DNA of 64,000 bases from Chondrilla cf. caribensis (GCA_964020155.1 OZ026546.1:3686400-3750399), one strand, 5' to 3'. Positions 1 to 15,330 are shown, counted from the stretch's first letter. Numbers and translations: made by a program. The notes: generated by a model from the letters alone, not told the origin.

Positions 1-520
1 TCTACACGGTCTACTACATCTACTACATCTACAGGGTCTACTACATCTACTACATCTACATAGTCTACTACATCTACTACATCTACATGGTCTACTACAT
101 CTACTACATCTACACAGTCTACTACATCTACTACATCTACAGGGTCTACTACATCTACTACATCTACAGGGTCTACTACATCTACTATATCTACAGGGTC
201 TACTACATCTACTACATCAACATGGACTACGACATCTACATAGTCTACTACATCTACTACATCTACATGGTCTACTACATCTACTACATCTACATGGTCT
301 ACTACATCTACTACATCTACAGGGTCTACTACATCTACTACATCTACTACATCTACTACATCTACTACATCTACAGGGTCTACTACATCTACTACATCTA
401 CTACATCTACTACATCTACTACATCTACAGGGTCTACTACATCTACTACATCTACTACATCTACTACATCTACTACATCTACTACATCTACAGAATCTAC
501 TACATCATTCTACTACATGT
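1..520. repeat. TAC/ATC trinucleotide-type minisatellite
   Basis: Dense tandem array of TCTACTACA units with interspersed TCTACAGGG, TCTACATGG and TCTACATAG variants. It starts before the left edge. It stays open in one frame (Tyr/Ile-rich) only because the unit lacks stops; I do not regard it as a gene. Confidence 0.9.
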
Positions 521-644
521 TTCTCACTATTGCTTAATAACTGCTGCTATTACGTATATAGTCACATATAGAGGCCATTTGCTTATTACGCAACAGTTCA
601 ATGCTAAATCCCTGTCCCTAATGGCTAGTGTGCATATAGCACTG

Positions 645-850
645 CGTGATGCTTGTCTGTGTGTGCATGATGCTTGTGTGTATGTGCATGATGCTTGTGT
701 GTATGTGCATGATAATTGTGAGTATGTACATGATGCTTGTGTGTATTTACATGATTCTTATGTGTATGTACATGATGCTTGTAAGTATGTGCAAGATGTT
801 GCAAATTTGAGCATAATGCTTGTGCGTATGTGCATGATGCTTATATGTTT
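645..850. repeat. 21-bp minisatellite (GTGTGTATGTGCATGATGCTT type)
   Basis: About nine degenerate 21-bp units. Related units recur at about 1060-1100, 1400-1520 and 1790-1815, so the minisatellite is part of a larger duplicated block. Confidence 0.85.
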
Positions 851-904
851 CTTTCTTACATTAATTAACATCATGTCATTATTATATTTGTCATGACATG
901 GTAC

Positions 905-1815
905 CACATGTACTTCATTAGAGATCTCTCATTGTCTTCATCCAGATGGCCAGCATGTACTGTTACTTCTATCTTATAGGTTTCCGTTTTGCTGTGAGAC
1001 CTTCAGTGTAGTAAGCAAGGCAGCAAGTTTCCTTGGTTGCCATTGTAGCCATGGTACCCTTCTTGTGTGTGTATGTGCATGATACTTGTGTGTGTGAAAA
1101 ATGCTTACAAGTTTGCGTCTTATACTCAGATAGGTCAAAATGACATCACAATCATAGTTTGAAATGACATCACTACATGTACAGGATTGTATAAACGTGA
1201 TGTGTTGAGTGTCAAGTGTTGACTCAACCAAATTAGCCCATCCATTTGTCTGTATGGACAATGACACTCGACCAATGGAACCACGAGAAAAAATTAAGAT
1301 ACCAACTGCAGCTAACTGTGCGCACATAGTTTCAGTTAAGTACAGCAGAAGCCAATTAAAGACCACTTCAGAAAGCAATTCTAACTAGGTTGCACATATT
1401 AGTGTTTGTGCATATGTTTATAATGCTTGTGTGTTGTGTATTATGCTTGCAACTATGTGTATGATGCTTGTGTATGTCTAAGTAATGGTTGTATGCATGT
1501 GTATGATGGTTCTGTACATGTGCTTGTGCATGTGCTGTGTTTAGTAGTGTATTTGTTTGTGAGGTTACTTTCTTGCATCATTGAACATAATGGATTACTT
1601 CATTTGTTATGCTATAGTACAATTGCCACCGTAAGTAGTCCTCTTCAGTTCTTTCATTGTCTATGTCCAGATGGTCAGGCTGTACTGATTACTTCAACTT
1701 TTTGGCTTCCATTTTGTTGTGTGACCTTTAGTGCAGTGAGCAGGACATCATGCCCACTTGGTTGCCATGGTAGCAATGGTAGCCTCCTTGTGTGAATATG
1801 TACAAGATGCTTGAG
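905..1815. repeat. Direct duplication of a 185-bp block about 720 bp apart
   Basis: The block at about 905-1098 (including TTGGTTGCCATTGTAGCC) is repeated in diverged form at about 1627-1813 (including TTGGTTGCCATGGTAGC). Both copies end in the 21-bp minisatellite unit. No convincing gene lies here. Confidence 0.65.
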
Positions 1816-2510
1816 TCTGTTATATCAATCAATCAATCAATCAATCATTATTATTATTAACTGTCCTATGAAGCACACCATTATACATTATCAAAATAAA
1901 AGGAAATCCGATCAAGAATGTTTGTGGCTAGTTCATCACCCCACTTATCTTCCACCTTCCTTCTCACACAAGCCTGTAACATTGTTGTGATTTCTCCACA
2001 TGACAGCCCTTTACCTCCTTGTACCAATTTCACACCAAGCAAGGCACTCCAGGCATTTTTTCAGATTCTTCATCCATCCTCCACCACTCTTGGCTGTCGC
2101 CAAACCTGCTGCCCTCAAAATCCTACCTTCAAACATTGGATTCGTCATAACCTTCAACCAGAAAGCAACACATCTCACCCTCACGAGCCATACCACCGGG
2201 AAGGTATAGACCTCCATGATCAGGGATACCCTGACACATAATAATATGATAATTATTATAGACTATAGTATATTATGTAATGTCAGTAGTTCCTGATAGC
2301 GACAAATACTTCTTAATGCACATTATTTCTATACTGATAGTTTCCAATATTTTGATAAATACCCCCGAAGGCCCAAAACCTACCTTTCATTTCTCTACAC
2401 CCTTACGTACCCTGTGAGGCTCTAAACACTAGCTGTTTACACCTAGCTGGCCACTAGACCACCCGTTGGATACGTACGCTCGGCAACCATAACATCCGTT
2501 TCGTCCCCCA

Positions 2511-2516
2511 TATAAA
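2511..2516 (+). promoter_or_regulatory. Candidate TATA box of gene 1A
   Basis: TATAAA in the context CCCATATAAATGCGC, conserved at 14277 in copy B. It lies about 25-35 bp upstream of a CpG-richer stretch that ends in a perfect GTGAGT donor. The start site is inferred from spacing only. Confidence 0.5.
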
Positions 2517-2539
2517 TGCGCGTAAGTGCGTATCACGTT

Positions 2540-2750
2540 CTTCATGCACTCATTTCACGCGACCTCCAGTTTGCGATCAGATCTATATTTTTCCATCAGA
2601 GAACTCCTTTTCAAGAGCGCTTGTTCCGAGCTATATACGCGTGGAAGATCTGTCCCTGCTCTACCTTCTTTTGATTGGGCCAGCTACGCAACGTGCAAAC
2701 CATCTACGAACGTTCGCAATTCCTGCCAAGTGAAGACGACCATTTCCTTC
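2540..2750 (+). other. Candidate non-coding first exon of gene 1A
   Basis: A block less AT-rich than its surroundings that ends at a GTGAGT donor (2751) and is conserved in copy B. In copy A an ORF with an ATG at about 2543 runs through it and would join in frame to the next exon. Copy B has a frameshift and a stop in the same place, so I treat the exon as 5' UTR. The next exon starts after the acceptor at 4951. Confidence 0.45.
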
Positions 2751-4951
2751 GTGAGTATAATCTATAGTCTCTTTTTTAAACAATTATGGTCTTTCTAATA
2801 CTTCACCGCAGGGTAGCTTAGACTGGGTACTAAGGGTAACAATTAAAAGGTAGTGGGCAATTTTTTCAAACCTGGGCCGAAATTTGGCATGGATTTGATT
2901 TTGCCGAAGTAAGTAATTTGGCCTGATATTTTTTTGTATGGCACACGTACATTTAGCTTTCCATTCCGTAAAATTTTAAATCATGCGGTAATATTATTGT
3001 AAAAGCTTTGTATCAATTTTGTAAAGGGAACTGTAACCCTATGCAATTTAGTTTCTCGAAAAAAACTTAATTTTATGTGTACCTATACATAATTAGCCCC
3101 CTTTGCGCAACATATTTTAGTTGACTTAAAAAATATGTTTTGTAGAAACATGCTAAACAAATCTTTTGCATATATAAATAGTTTAAATGCGCTTGTAAAC
3201 GGATCTCTGTAAACCTTGTTCAGTGGTGATTAACCTGGGTGTCAAACTCTCTTTGTTATGGTGAACTTGTTCGTAAGCTTACTCAAAAATTGTCACGTAA
3301 ACATGTTTACAGACATGACTAAGGAGGAATCTCAGATATGCATAGATACAAATAATATTATGATTATATCTCCATATCATTATCATGTTATGAATATCAT
3401 CACATTGTGTTTGCACTCACACCTTCATTGTTACGGTCAGCAATAGGTCACTTAACAAGATGGTGTATTCCACCACTTGGCAGGTACGGAATGGCTGGAA
3501 AAACAAACTATCCACTATTAAGAGTGATGGTTTATAGCTAAAGCAAGGAAAAGGCACTTGGCACTAGACATCCTTGTATACCACATAGTTTACAACCTTC
3601 ATACATGTAGTTGATGCATATGTCCTCCCAGCTCTCACTCTTACTATACATAATTGCTATGCTATGAGTTCATGTATATTGATGTATGTGTACGTGGTGA
3701 AAATTATTTAACATGCTGGAACTATTTAAAGTCGACAATCTGTCTTTGGACTGATTGCGCATGTAAATTTTATTTCATTAATGATTCCAATTTTCAACGT
3801 TTTGCCAATTGCAACTTGGGCTTCTTTAGGGTTATAGGGTTAACACTATACAGCCCTATAATGTCCACAAGTGGGTGAAACTTGGAATTATTGATGAAAT
3901 AACACTTACATGCATGATCAGTTCAAAGAAAGTGTTGACATTAAATTCAGGTCAGTCCAGCATATGCATGACACACTAGATATTAGCTTGTCTGACAGTA
4001 TTGTGTACACTGGGGTACAGAATGGCTGGAAACACAACATATATATTATATATTCACTATTAAGTGCAATGGTAGCAAAAGCAGGAAACAGCACTCAGCA
4101 CTAGAAATGCTAATGCTTTTGGGCCAGATCATTGCATATACACTAGACTGGCTTGCTAGACCTCCCCTGTTGGCATCTAGAAATTTAGATGGGAGGAGTG
4201 GTCCGATGGTTGGGATAGAGACTGGCTAATACTTATTCAACTAATTGATTACATCAAGACTGAGGATTGCGACAACAAAATTTTTGACTGTGTTGGTAGA
4301 TGAGCTGCCATATTTGTGTCAGAATTCAATGTCCACCAACTAGTTGTAATGGAGAGATGTTTAATGGCACTGTTGTCCATGACATTCAAAACATTCAGAT
4401 AATATTCTGATTTTGTATTAATTTCTCCAGTTTTCAGTCGATATTAAATTTTATACGTGGCTTTTTATAGTGTATTGTTTTAATTTCGACTTCCGGTATG
4501 TAACGCTCGATATAATATATACTCTATAATATAAATTATAATGGCTCACTCAATTTAAAAATCACCACATTCATTGTCACCAGTTATCATGATGTGTTTA
4601 CCTATCCACGTAGCCTTGAGCTAACTGCATAATTTGAAACCTAATTTCTTCTTTCTGTGACCAAATACGTATCTGTAATGTGACTTCTACGTGAAACTGA
4701 GTGGCACGCTTAAAACTTTCTCAATGCTCAAATTTAATTAATTGCCAGTTATCGAGATAATTGACTCTGTTTTGTATTGAAGTTGTTATAGTTTTGGTTC
4801 ATGTGTAGCATGTTTCCATGACATGATCTTGCTTAGCCATACGCCTTAAAATATGGCTACCCTCATTAATCTCCTGTTTGGTAGTAGTGAGAGTGGTTTG
4901 GCTGCGCTATGTCACTAATTATCCTTGCCAATATATATATACTTCTTGCAG
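2751..4951 (+). other. Long first intron of gene 1A, no gene seen
   Basis: Contains a local direct duplication (about 3480-3570 and 4010-4100). A partial copy of the GGAAGTCG-type MITE at about 4475-4560 is absent from the matching place in copy B. I see no coding exon. Confidence 0.45.
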
Positions 4952-4972
4952 GTTCGGATTCACCCCTCAGCA

Positions 4973-8085
<3,113 letters not shown>

Positions 8086-8319
8086 GTTAGTAGGACTTAT
8101 TTTTTAATCATAAGTGGCTTGCTATAGAGTCCCACTTCACTCCAGGCAGGGTGTTTGCATGCAAATGTCATGGACACATTATAGCTGTCTGCTCTTAAAC
8201 TACAAGAATACAACATTGTGTTCTTCACTAAATTGAACCTTGCCATGCATGCAACCTTAGATTATCCACTACCCCTCGAACTCTGTCTGAAGTAGTTACA
8301 AATGTCCGGTACATGCAGC

Positions 8320-8660
8320 TACTTGCGTGCGTATGTGGGGGCGGCTTATGTGCGTGATAGTTGTGTTTGTGGGGGTTACGTCCCATGCACCAGGACATCG
8401 TTCACACAACAGGAGGCAAATGATGTTTTCATTGAATTGGAAACACCATTTAATCATTGTTGAGTTTCCTTGTTTCAATGCATCACTCGTGAATCCAGTC
8501 CTAGTTTCAACGGTCATCCAATAGTGTTTCCTACTGAAGGAGAGCAGCATTTCCTCCTGCACACCTGCGTGTGTTCACACACATTCACTGAGCATTTCAT
8601 TCACTCTAGATGGCTTTGCTGGTTCAATGACCATTTCTTTGGCCTTAACTTTTACTTTAG
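8320..8660 (+). other. Near-identical block in both copies; candidate short exon 8609-8660
   Basis: I see no clear difference between 8325-8660 and 21322-21657, although flanking gene 1 exons differ visibly. A stretch after the CTCTAG acceptor (8608) reads in phase 1 as a hydrophobic segment, GSMTISLALTFTL, and ends at a GTAAGT donor (8661). It could be a weak transmembrane exon for gene 1 or a chance ORF; it is short for a membrane helix. Confidence 0.25.
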
Positions 8661-8747
8661 GTAAGTGTAGATGATTTTTATGAATATTAATTTTATGTAC
8701 TTTCATATTATGTACATAATATGTGTGCACATAATATTGCATTGTTG

Positions 8748-9750
8748 CAGGTGTGTATCAACCTGTTACTTTCACCCAAACTAGCTGTGGATGTAAACTA
8801 ACTAAGTCTTATGAAACAATTCCCGTCTCCGTATGCGGCCCCCGAGTCTAGCTACATTAATTCAGAAGTGCTTAACATTTTATATATATATATATATATA
8901 TACGTTGTGATCTGTATGCCTGAATTAGTTTCAGAATATATATCATTTATATGCAATACGCACACCAATATTATACATAATATATATAATATGTATCTCG
9001 AACTGACACTTTGACACAATGTCATGCATCATAAAAACTTCAGGTCTCTTTTCTCACTAGGTGCCTGGAGAGACAACCCAATCTACATAGATTGGATAAT
9101 GTGTAAATTCATATAGAACTGTATAATTTTGAAATGTACAATTTGTTGTCGTATGCTCAATGTGCATGGTGCATGCGTACACATGATTACGTAATCCACC
9201 TATATGGGACAATAATCTATTTATAATACTTCTGTTTGTGTGTTAGGATTGGTGTTTTTCCAGTATGGATGGATTTAGCCACAAATCATCCAGTGAGTTG
9301 TCAACAGCACCTACTGGGGAAAATAACAGTTCAGTGCTGTGTATGTATGATATGTTATAGTCACTAGCCAGCTTTTTATTATGTCCCATATATATTAATT
9401 GTACACAGACAATGGATACAGTATGTATGTAGCTCATGGGAGAGGGGCCTGTCAATTTGATATTGTTACCCATTGGCAACCTATGTAGCTGGGGACTAAC
9501 TTATGAAGCAATTCCTGCCTTCATATGTTGCCTGTTATTCTAGCTACATTTGGAGGTGCTTAAAAAATTCAATGCATGAGAGGGCATAGTAGAAAAACAC
9601 TAAGCACCTTCTTAATAGCGTAGCTAATGGGAGTGAGGGCATATCAAACTGATATTGTCACCCAAACTGGATGTGAACTAACTTAGGAACAATTTTCATC
9701 TCCATATGTGGCCCGTAACCCTAGCTAGCTACACTCGAAGATTTTTTAAT
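8748..9750. repeat. Three degenerate ~110-bp direct repeats
   Basis: A unit with ACCCAAACTAGCTG...AACTAACT...TCTAGCTACA appears at about 8748-8878, 9440-9565 and 9634-9748, and again in copy B. The first unit happens to be open in phase 1, which is why I do not accept it as an exon. Confidence 0.6.
9247..9360 (+). CDS. Candidate cytoplasmic-tail exon of gene 1A
   Basis: After a TGTGTGTTAG acceptor there are 38 codons ending in TAG: DWCFSSMDG, then a Ser-rich stretch, then VLCMYDML. Against the copy-B counterpart (22242-22355), about four of seven differences are silent in this frame, and the remaining changes are mild (E/D, S/G, V/M). In another frame most differences change the residue. It needs an upstream exon ending in phase 0, which I could not identify, so the link to gene 1 is tentative. 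Confidence 0.3.
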   Translation, partial: DWCFSSMDGFSHKSSSELSTAPTGENNSSVLCMYDML

Positions 9751-10489
9751 TTTATACCCTAGATAATACCTCCACTCAGTACACACCTCACAGTACAAAC
9801 CTCACTGGATACACATATTCGCAGTATACCCCCAGAGTACATGTCCACACACTCCTTCGGTTGACATTTTTCTTCTCACAGGACGATGCTTCTTGAAAGA
9901 ACTATAGCACACGTGTGTATAGGTGCATTATTTTCCATAGAAACTGTAGTTTTCTCATATTTCAATGACTTTGTAGATACATGATGTAATACTTACGTAG
10001 CTATATTATTACAGTTTGTTTTGTGTATATCAGTTAGGATCATATTATTATGCTCAATACAATTTAAAGAAGCATCCATGATAATATAGCACAGCAAACT
10101 GTATGCTGCATGCATATGCATGAGCTAGGGTCGAATGTTTATATACATTGAGAGCTTCACTGAAACACTACATGTATATTATTACAGAGATTTACTCACT
10201 CACCCTCAGCCATCAAAAGTGAGACATTAGGCATGAATGTCTACCATAAGTACATGAGTACACATAAATAACATTCTGTGTCCCATACACACATATACGT
10301 ATGTATGCATTCATAGAGCTAAAGTGTATGTAATCAACGATATACAGTTCATTTGTGACTAGCTACAGATATAATGTTATGATGAAATTTAATTTAGAAC
10401 TCTTTCAATTACAAATTCAATATCAAACATGTATAATAGTGGAAATTGTACTGTTCGTCTGTGAGTTTGACAGCACACACATAGTAGTC

Positions 10490-11018
10490 ATGGTGGTAAA
10501 CAGTGTGTCCAGCTCTGAAGTAAACTGGGGAATTCATGGAAGATGGATCAAGATTCTGATAGGAGTAACTCTAGGTACGTGAGTGGCTTTAACTTGAAAT
10601 GATAAATTGATATTCAAACTATTTCGACTAAATCACTACAATATTCATATAAAAGAATTAACCTGTGCATTAATATTCTTATTTTCAATAGTGGTGGTAA
10701 TGAATGCCATTAGGACTAATGGCAATACATGTGTGATATTGCAAGAGCGACCTCGACTGTATCCAGAGAGAGCGTTGGTGGTTATTGGGGAGAGTGTCTC
10801 CATCACCTGTATGCACAGCTCCGACACCCAGGCTGAGTGGTTCAAGGACGACAACATCCTAGTCATCCAGGGTCTGGTGCACTACCGCAAATACTCCTAC
10901 AATACGACATTCAGCGTCTTCACCATACCAAGGGTCAACGCATCACACAACAATACACACTTTCACTGCCAGCTGGCAAGTGAGATAAAGAGTGCTACAT
11001 CAACCATTTTCATCATAG
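10490..11018 (+). CDS. Gene 2A: truncated signal-peptide plus Ig gene
   Basis: Exons 10490-10574 and 10692-11018 (phase 1 join). The signal sequence is split across the intron (KILIGVTL then VVVMNA). It is followed by an Ig domain with Cys in SVSITC, Trp in AEWFK and Cys in HFHC, plus several N-glycosylation sites. It is the counterpart of the first two exons of gene 2B, but copy A stops at 11345, so the FN3, stalk, membrane and tail exons are missing. Reading through the donor at 11019 gives GELVLAAVPQ and a stop at 11050, conserved in copy B. An unspliced transcript would therefore encode a secreted single-Ig protein. It may be such a gene, a 5' fragment, or it may splice into downstream phase-1 exons. 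Confidence 0.6.
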
Positions 11019-11344
11019 GTGAGTTAGTGCTTGCTGCTGTCCCTCAATAATATCACTTTACACTGCAACCTGCTTGGTACTGAAGGTGTCTTGGCTAGTA
11101 TGTACGTACATGTGGTATGTACTAATGGTTGGTGAGTACACTTCACTCAGCCCCTAGCTCATGTACACTATGTCAACCAGTACTGATAATTAGTACCTCT
11201 CATAAGAAGTACAGATCTAGTGTGCCCTTCAAGGTATTAGTCTTACTAAGCACACTGGGCTGTATAAGTACACATGCAATAACGTATATCATAATCACCC
11301 TATGTTATCAATAAGGTAAAACTTTAACTATCTGCGTATGTACG

Positions 11345-12650
11345 TACATATTGGAGTAGTACATAGAAGCTAGTGGACCATTCAGTAAAATGTAGAGTAC
11401 ATTACATACACATATTACATTTGGCACACACTCCCAATCTCAGATAGTCCCTGCACTCCATCCGATCCGCACCTCATGTACTGTACACTATCTTACGTTA
11501 TACACTACGCTATCTTGTTTAGCATATTATGGCATATATCACGTAACTCCAATCAAAACTACAGTACATGTACAGTTTTGATGCATGTGTGCCCTTTGAA
11601 GTACTGTATTTAGTGAGCACAGTATACACGACACACAGAACACATCTCCTTGCAATACACACCTCTTCACAGTATACACGACACACAGAACACTCCTCCT
11701 CACAGCACACTCCACATATCTGTGCAGTCAACATTGTCCTTTTCATTGCAGGATGGTGGTCTTTAAGGAACTGCAGCATGTGTTTATATCTGTACATTAT
11801 TCTCCAGACAATGTGTATATTAATTAGTGCTGCAACGGATATCCTAGCTATCAATATCTGAATGTTGTATCTGGATATGTTTCCCATGTGTAGCAGATAT
11901 TGTAATTTTGCACACGTGCAGAACCGAATGTTGTCTAAAATGCACAAAATTGTTTGATTGCGTGTTGTCAAATACGCATGGCTTCTAGAAAGCGAACAAG
12001 CTAAGTGTGGGAGTTCTTTGAATAGCTTATATTTAATTCAGATGGAGGAAAAGACGTGAAAAAGTATCCTGTAAATTGTGTGACCAACAGCTCAGCTGAT
12101 GGTGGTGGAACAGCAAACTTACTGAGTCATCTACCAGCGAAACATCCATAAGAGTACAAGCGCTGCACAAATCATGACGATTCCAGCTTCAAGAAAATAT
12201 TGTTGGAGAATATGCTTCGAAAGTGTATGCCCTGGCGTGCTGCAGCTATTGCGGACAAAATTACCAAGTTTATTGCCAAGGATCTGTGTCCACTTAGCGT
12301 TGTAGACAGCGATGGCTTTGAGCTATGTTATAACAGTTGACAGTCGATTTTATGTAATTTTGTAATTATGTCATTATGGTATGTAATTCATGTAATTAAT
12401 CAATTATCCAACAGATATTCGATGTAATTTTGTCTAGGATATCCGAAAAGTACCAACCCATATCCGTTGCAGCACTAATATTAACTTATTCCATATATTT
12501 TCATTTTGTGAACATTACAATCTTGTATAATGTTTGCATTGGTTATACAATAACTATAATCAGAATTACAGCATACGTTAGTCCAGCTGTAGCTGTGTAC
12601 ATTGGGTTATTAATAATTCAAAGAAGTATAAATAGTATATAGTACCATTA
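11345..12650. other. Spacer between the two segmental copies
   Basis: Holds a short CACAGTATACACGACACACAG direct repeat (about 11618-11700) and the hAT remnant at 11990-12325. No receptor exon seen. Confidence 0.5.
11990..12325 (+). pseudogene. hAT/ZBED-type transposase remnant
   Basis: Broken reading frames keep the order typical of BED-finger hAT transposases: VWEFFE, a CKLC-like pair, GGGTANLLSHL, KHP, then FIAKDLCPLSVVD followed by GFE. Stops and frameshifts make it non-functional. It sits exactly in the spacer between the duplicated segments. Confidence 0.7.
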
Positions 12651-12920
12651 TGAATCAATCAATCAATCAACCAATCATTATTATTAATAATGTGCCACAT
12701 ACATAACACTAGGACAAACTGTCCTATCAAGCACACCATTATACATCATCAAAATAAAAGAAAATCTGATCAAGAATGTTTGTGGCTAGTTCATCACCCC
12801 ATTCGTTTTCCACCTTCCTTGCACAAGCCTGTAACATTGTTGTGATTTCTCCACATGACAGCCCTTCTACCTCCTTAATTGGCACCAATTTCACACCAGC
12901 CAAAGCAGTCCAGGCATTTT

Positions 12921-12982
12921 TAGGGGCTGCCGCAGGCAGCCCCTATATTGTTTTCATTTCGACTTCCGGTATGTAACGCTCG

Positions 12983-13029
<47 letters not shown>

Positions 13030-13290
13030 TATATAATATATATATATATAATATGTGTTCCTACGTGTAACAGCAACAATGAATTTATAATTATTATAAT
13101 TTATATTGCGCGAATTAAAGATGGCCGATTTCGAACGCCGACAATTAGAAATTGGGCTAGAATTCGTGCCCTGAAGCTTCCCCGAACGTAATAACTTCAG
13201 CGAAGGTTCTTTTGAACCTAATAAAGACATCCAAGTAATCCGAGTGCGGGGGGCGGCAGCCCCACGAGTTTTTGAACTCGAATTACTTGT
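12921..13290. mobile_element. Nested element with GGGGCTGCCGC termini
   Basis: Copy A reads uninterrupted from CCAGGCATTTTT to TTCTTCATCC, while copy B is split here by about 370 bp. The left end has GGGGCTGCCGC and the right end GCGGCAGCCCC. Inside are an AT-repeat and the GACTTCCGGTATGTAACGCTCG motif shared with 4480, 34150 and 62140. Non-autonomous. Confidence 0.65.
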
Positions 13291-13491
13291 TTCAGGTTCT
13301 TCGTCCATCCTCCACCACTCTTATAGCTGCCAACACTGCTGCCCTCAAAATCCTTCCTTCAAAGCAACACATTACACCCCCGTGAGCCATACCACGGGAA
13401 GGCATAGGCCTCCATCATCAGGGATAGATACCCAGACATATAATATGTATTGTTGTATGGTTGTGGTTAACATCAAAGGAAAAAGTGTGCA

Positions 13492-13713
13492 TTGTTTTTT
13501 ATTGTAATTGCACAATTTTTTGACCTTTTCAACCACAGGTGTGCTCAACTAGTAATTGTCAGCTTTTTGCGCCCATTGTTATCAAAGCAATTTGAATCAT
13601 TGAAACAATTGCAACAATTGTTTATTCTGAAGAAGGTGGAACTCCGGATCGGCGAAAAAATTGAAACGCTTGCTCGGTTTCATGGTTCTGATGCACCGCT
13701 GAATTGCCATTAA
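13492..13713 (+). CDS. Unrecognised small ORF in copy-B-specific insertion
   Basis: A Leu/Lys-rich open frame, best after a CACAG acceptor near 13540, ends with TAA at 13713. I recognise no family. It has no counterpart in copy A and lies in a probable insertion, so it may be transposon-derived. Confidence 0.2.
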   Translation: MFFIVIAQFFDLFNHRCAQLVIVSFLRPLLSKQFESLKQLQQLFILKKVELRIGEKIETLARFHGSDAPLNCH

Positions 13714-14276
13714 AAGAACGTGAAGGGTTTTCGGGGGATAAGGCTTGCCGTCTTATCCTCCGTCACAAATCGACCAAGCCAGTACACAAGAGTGGCTTTA
13801 TTTTCAGTCATTAGCACGTTTTCAGGGCACTTCTCTTGAGGCTTGTGTTTATTCCGTTCTTCAAACCCTGCAGGTTTTGAGACCCCACGATGTAGATAGC
13901 TGTGTGCTCTTGGGTTGAAAAGGTTTGGACATAATCTCGAAGTCGTCGTCGTCGATATCGAAGTTGAAACGCCTAGATGGCAGCACGTTTCGAAGTCATT
14001 TCAGCCATAGCAGCTACTGAAAAACAGGTGCTGGCTAGCTCTATACTATAATTATTATTATGTAGCTAACGTCAGCAGTTCTTTAATGCACATTATTTCA
14101 ATATTGAAAGTTTCCAATATTCTAATAAATACCCCCGAAAGGCCCAAAATCAACCTTTTTCTATACCCCCTTACATACTCTGCGAGGCCCTAAACACTGT
14201 CTATACCTATCTAGCTGGCCACTATAGACCAGCGGCGTTGCACTCGGCAGCCATAATTATATCCGTTTCGTCCCCA

Positions 14277-14282
14277 TATAAA
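14277..14282 (+). promoter_or_regulatory. Candidate TATA box of gene 1B
   Basis: TATAAA in CCCCATATAAATGCGC, matching the copy A site at 2511. Confidence 0.5.
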
Positions 14283-14304
14283 TGCGCATAAGTGCGTATC
14301 ACGG

Positions 14305-14517
14305 TCATCATGCACTCATTTTCACGCCACCTCCAGTTCGCGATCAGATCAGTATTTTTCCATCAGAGAACTTCGGGACCCTTTTCTGAGCGCTTGTTCC
14401 GAGCTACGCGTGGAAGATCTGTCCCTGCACTACCTTCTTTTAATTGGGCCAGATAACGTGCAACCTACCTATACGGACGTTCGCAATTCCTGCCAAGTGA
14501 AGACGTACATTTCCTCC
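14305..14517 (+). other. Candidate non-coding first exon of gene 1B
   Basis: Counterpart of 2540-2750, ending at a GTGAGT donor (14518). Small indels relative to copy A destroy the reading frame, which supports a UTR role. Confidence 0.45.
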
Positions 14518-14929
14518 GTGAGTATAATCTATAGCATCTTTTTTATAAACTATGATCTTACTAATACTTCACCGCGGGGCAGCCTAGTTTCATCCATCAG
14601 TTTCTCCCCAAGAATTATTTTTGTGCGTGTACCTAATATACACATAAGCCCCGTTTACACAACATAATGCCCATGATACATGTCTATAAAGAGAGAAATG
14701 TAAGATTGTTTTTAATTGACAATGTATGTTATGGAGGCAACATGCAACATGTAGTTCATGCCAATGTCCTCCCAGTTCTCACTCATGCTATTGCTATGCT
14801 ATTATGTCATGCAAGGTCCATGAGTTTATGTATTGATGGTCAGTCCCAAGCCCATGACACACTAGACATTAAAATTTTGCTTGTCTGGCAGTATTGTTTA
14901 CACAGGGGCTGTACTTTCCTGATGATTGC

Positions 14930-15330
14930 ACCAACAGGTACAAGGTGTCGCATTGCTCAGATATACTCTTATTGTAGATAAGGTATACTATACCTGGTCC
15001 AGCAATGTGATACCTTGTACCAACAGGTACAAGGTGTCACATTGCTCAGATATACTGTTATTGTAGATAAGGTATACTAAACCAGCAATGTGACACCTTG
15101 TACCAACAGATACAAGGTGTCGCATTGCTCAGATATACTGTTATTGTAGATAAGGTATACTAAACCAGCAATGTGATACCTTGTACCAACAGGTACAAGG
15201 TGTCGCATTGCTCAGATATACTGTTATTGTAGATAAGGTATACTATACCAGCAATGTGACACCTTGTACCAACAGGTACAAGGTGCCGCATTGCTCAGAT
15301 ATACCATTATTGTAGATAAGGTATAATAGT
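14930..15330. repeat. ~83-bp tandem repeat, each unit a hairpin
   Basis: About five units of 83-89 bp. Each contains GGTACAAGGTGTCRCATTGCT and its inverse AGCAATGTGACACCTTGTACC, so every unit can fold. Lies in the first intron of gene 1B and is absent from copy A. Confidence 0.9.

Noticed and set aside
87..896. Long ORF of Tyr/Ile repeats followed by His-Asp-Ala-Cys repeats
   Set aside because: It is a translation of two adjacent minisatellites without stops, with no splice context or domain.
1918..2241. 107-residue ORF, also seen in part at 12776-12976
   Set aside because: Lies in the repeated leader of the segmental duplication. The frame is broken in copy B by indels and an insertion, so it is not conserved as protein.
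8296..8562. Minus-strand ORF conserved in both copies (also 21230-21559)
   Set aside because: The whole block is near identical at DNA level, so conservation of the frame carries no information; no domain or splice support.
8750..8837. Possible tail exon reading VYQPVTFTQTSCGCKL after a GTTGCAG acceptor
   Set aside because: The same sequence recurs twice nearby (9440 and 9634) as a non-coding degenerate repeat, so the open frame is probably chance.
10355..10582. Longer 5' extension of gene 2A first exon
   Set aside because: Indels in copy B break this extension upstream of the ATG at 23484, so the shorter start at 10490 is preferred.
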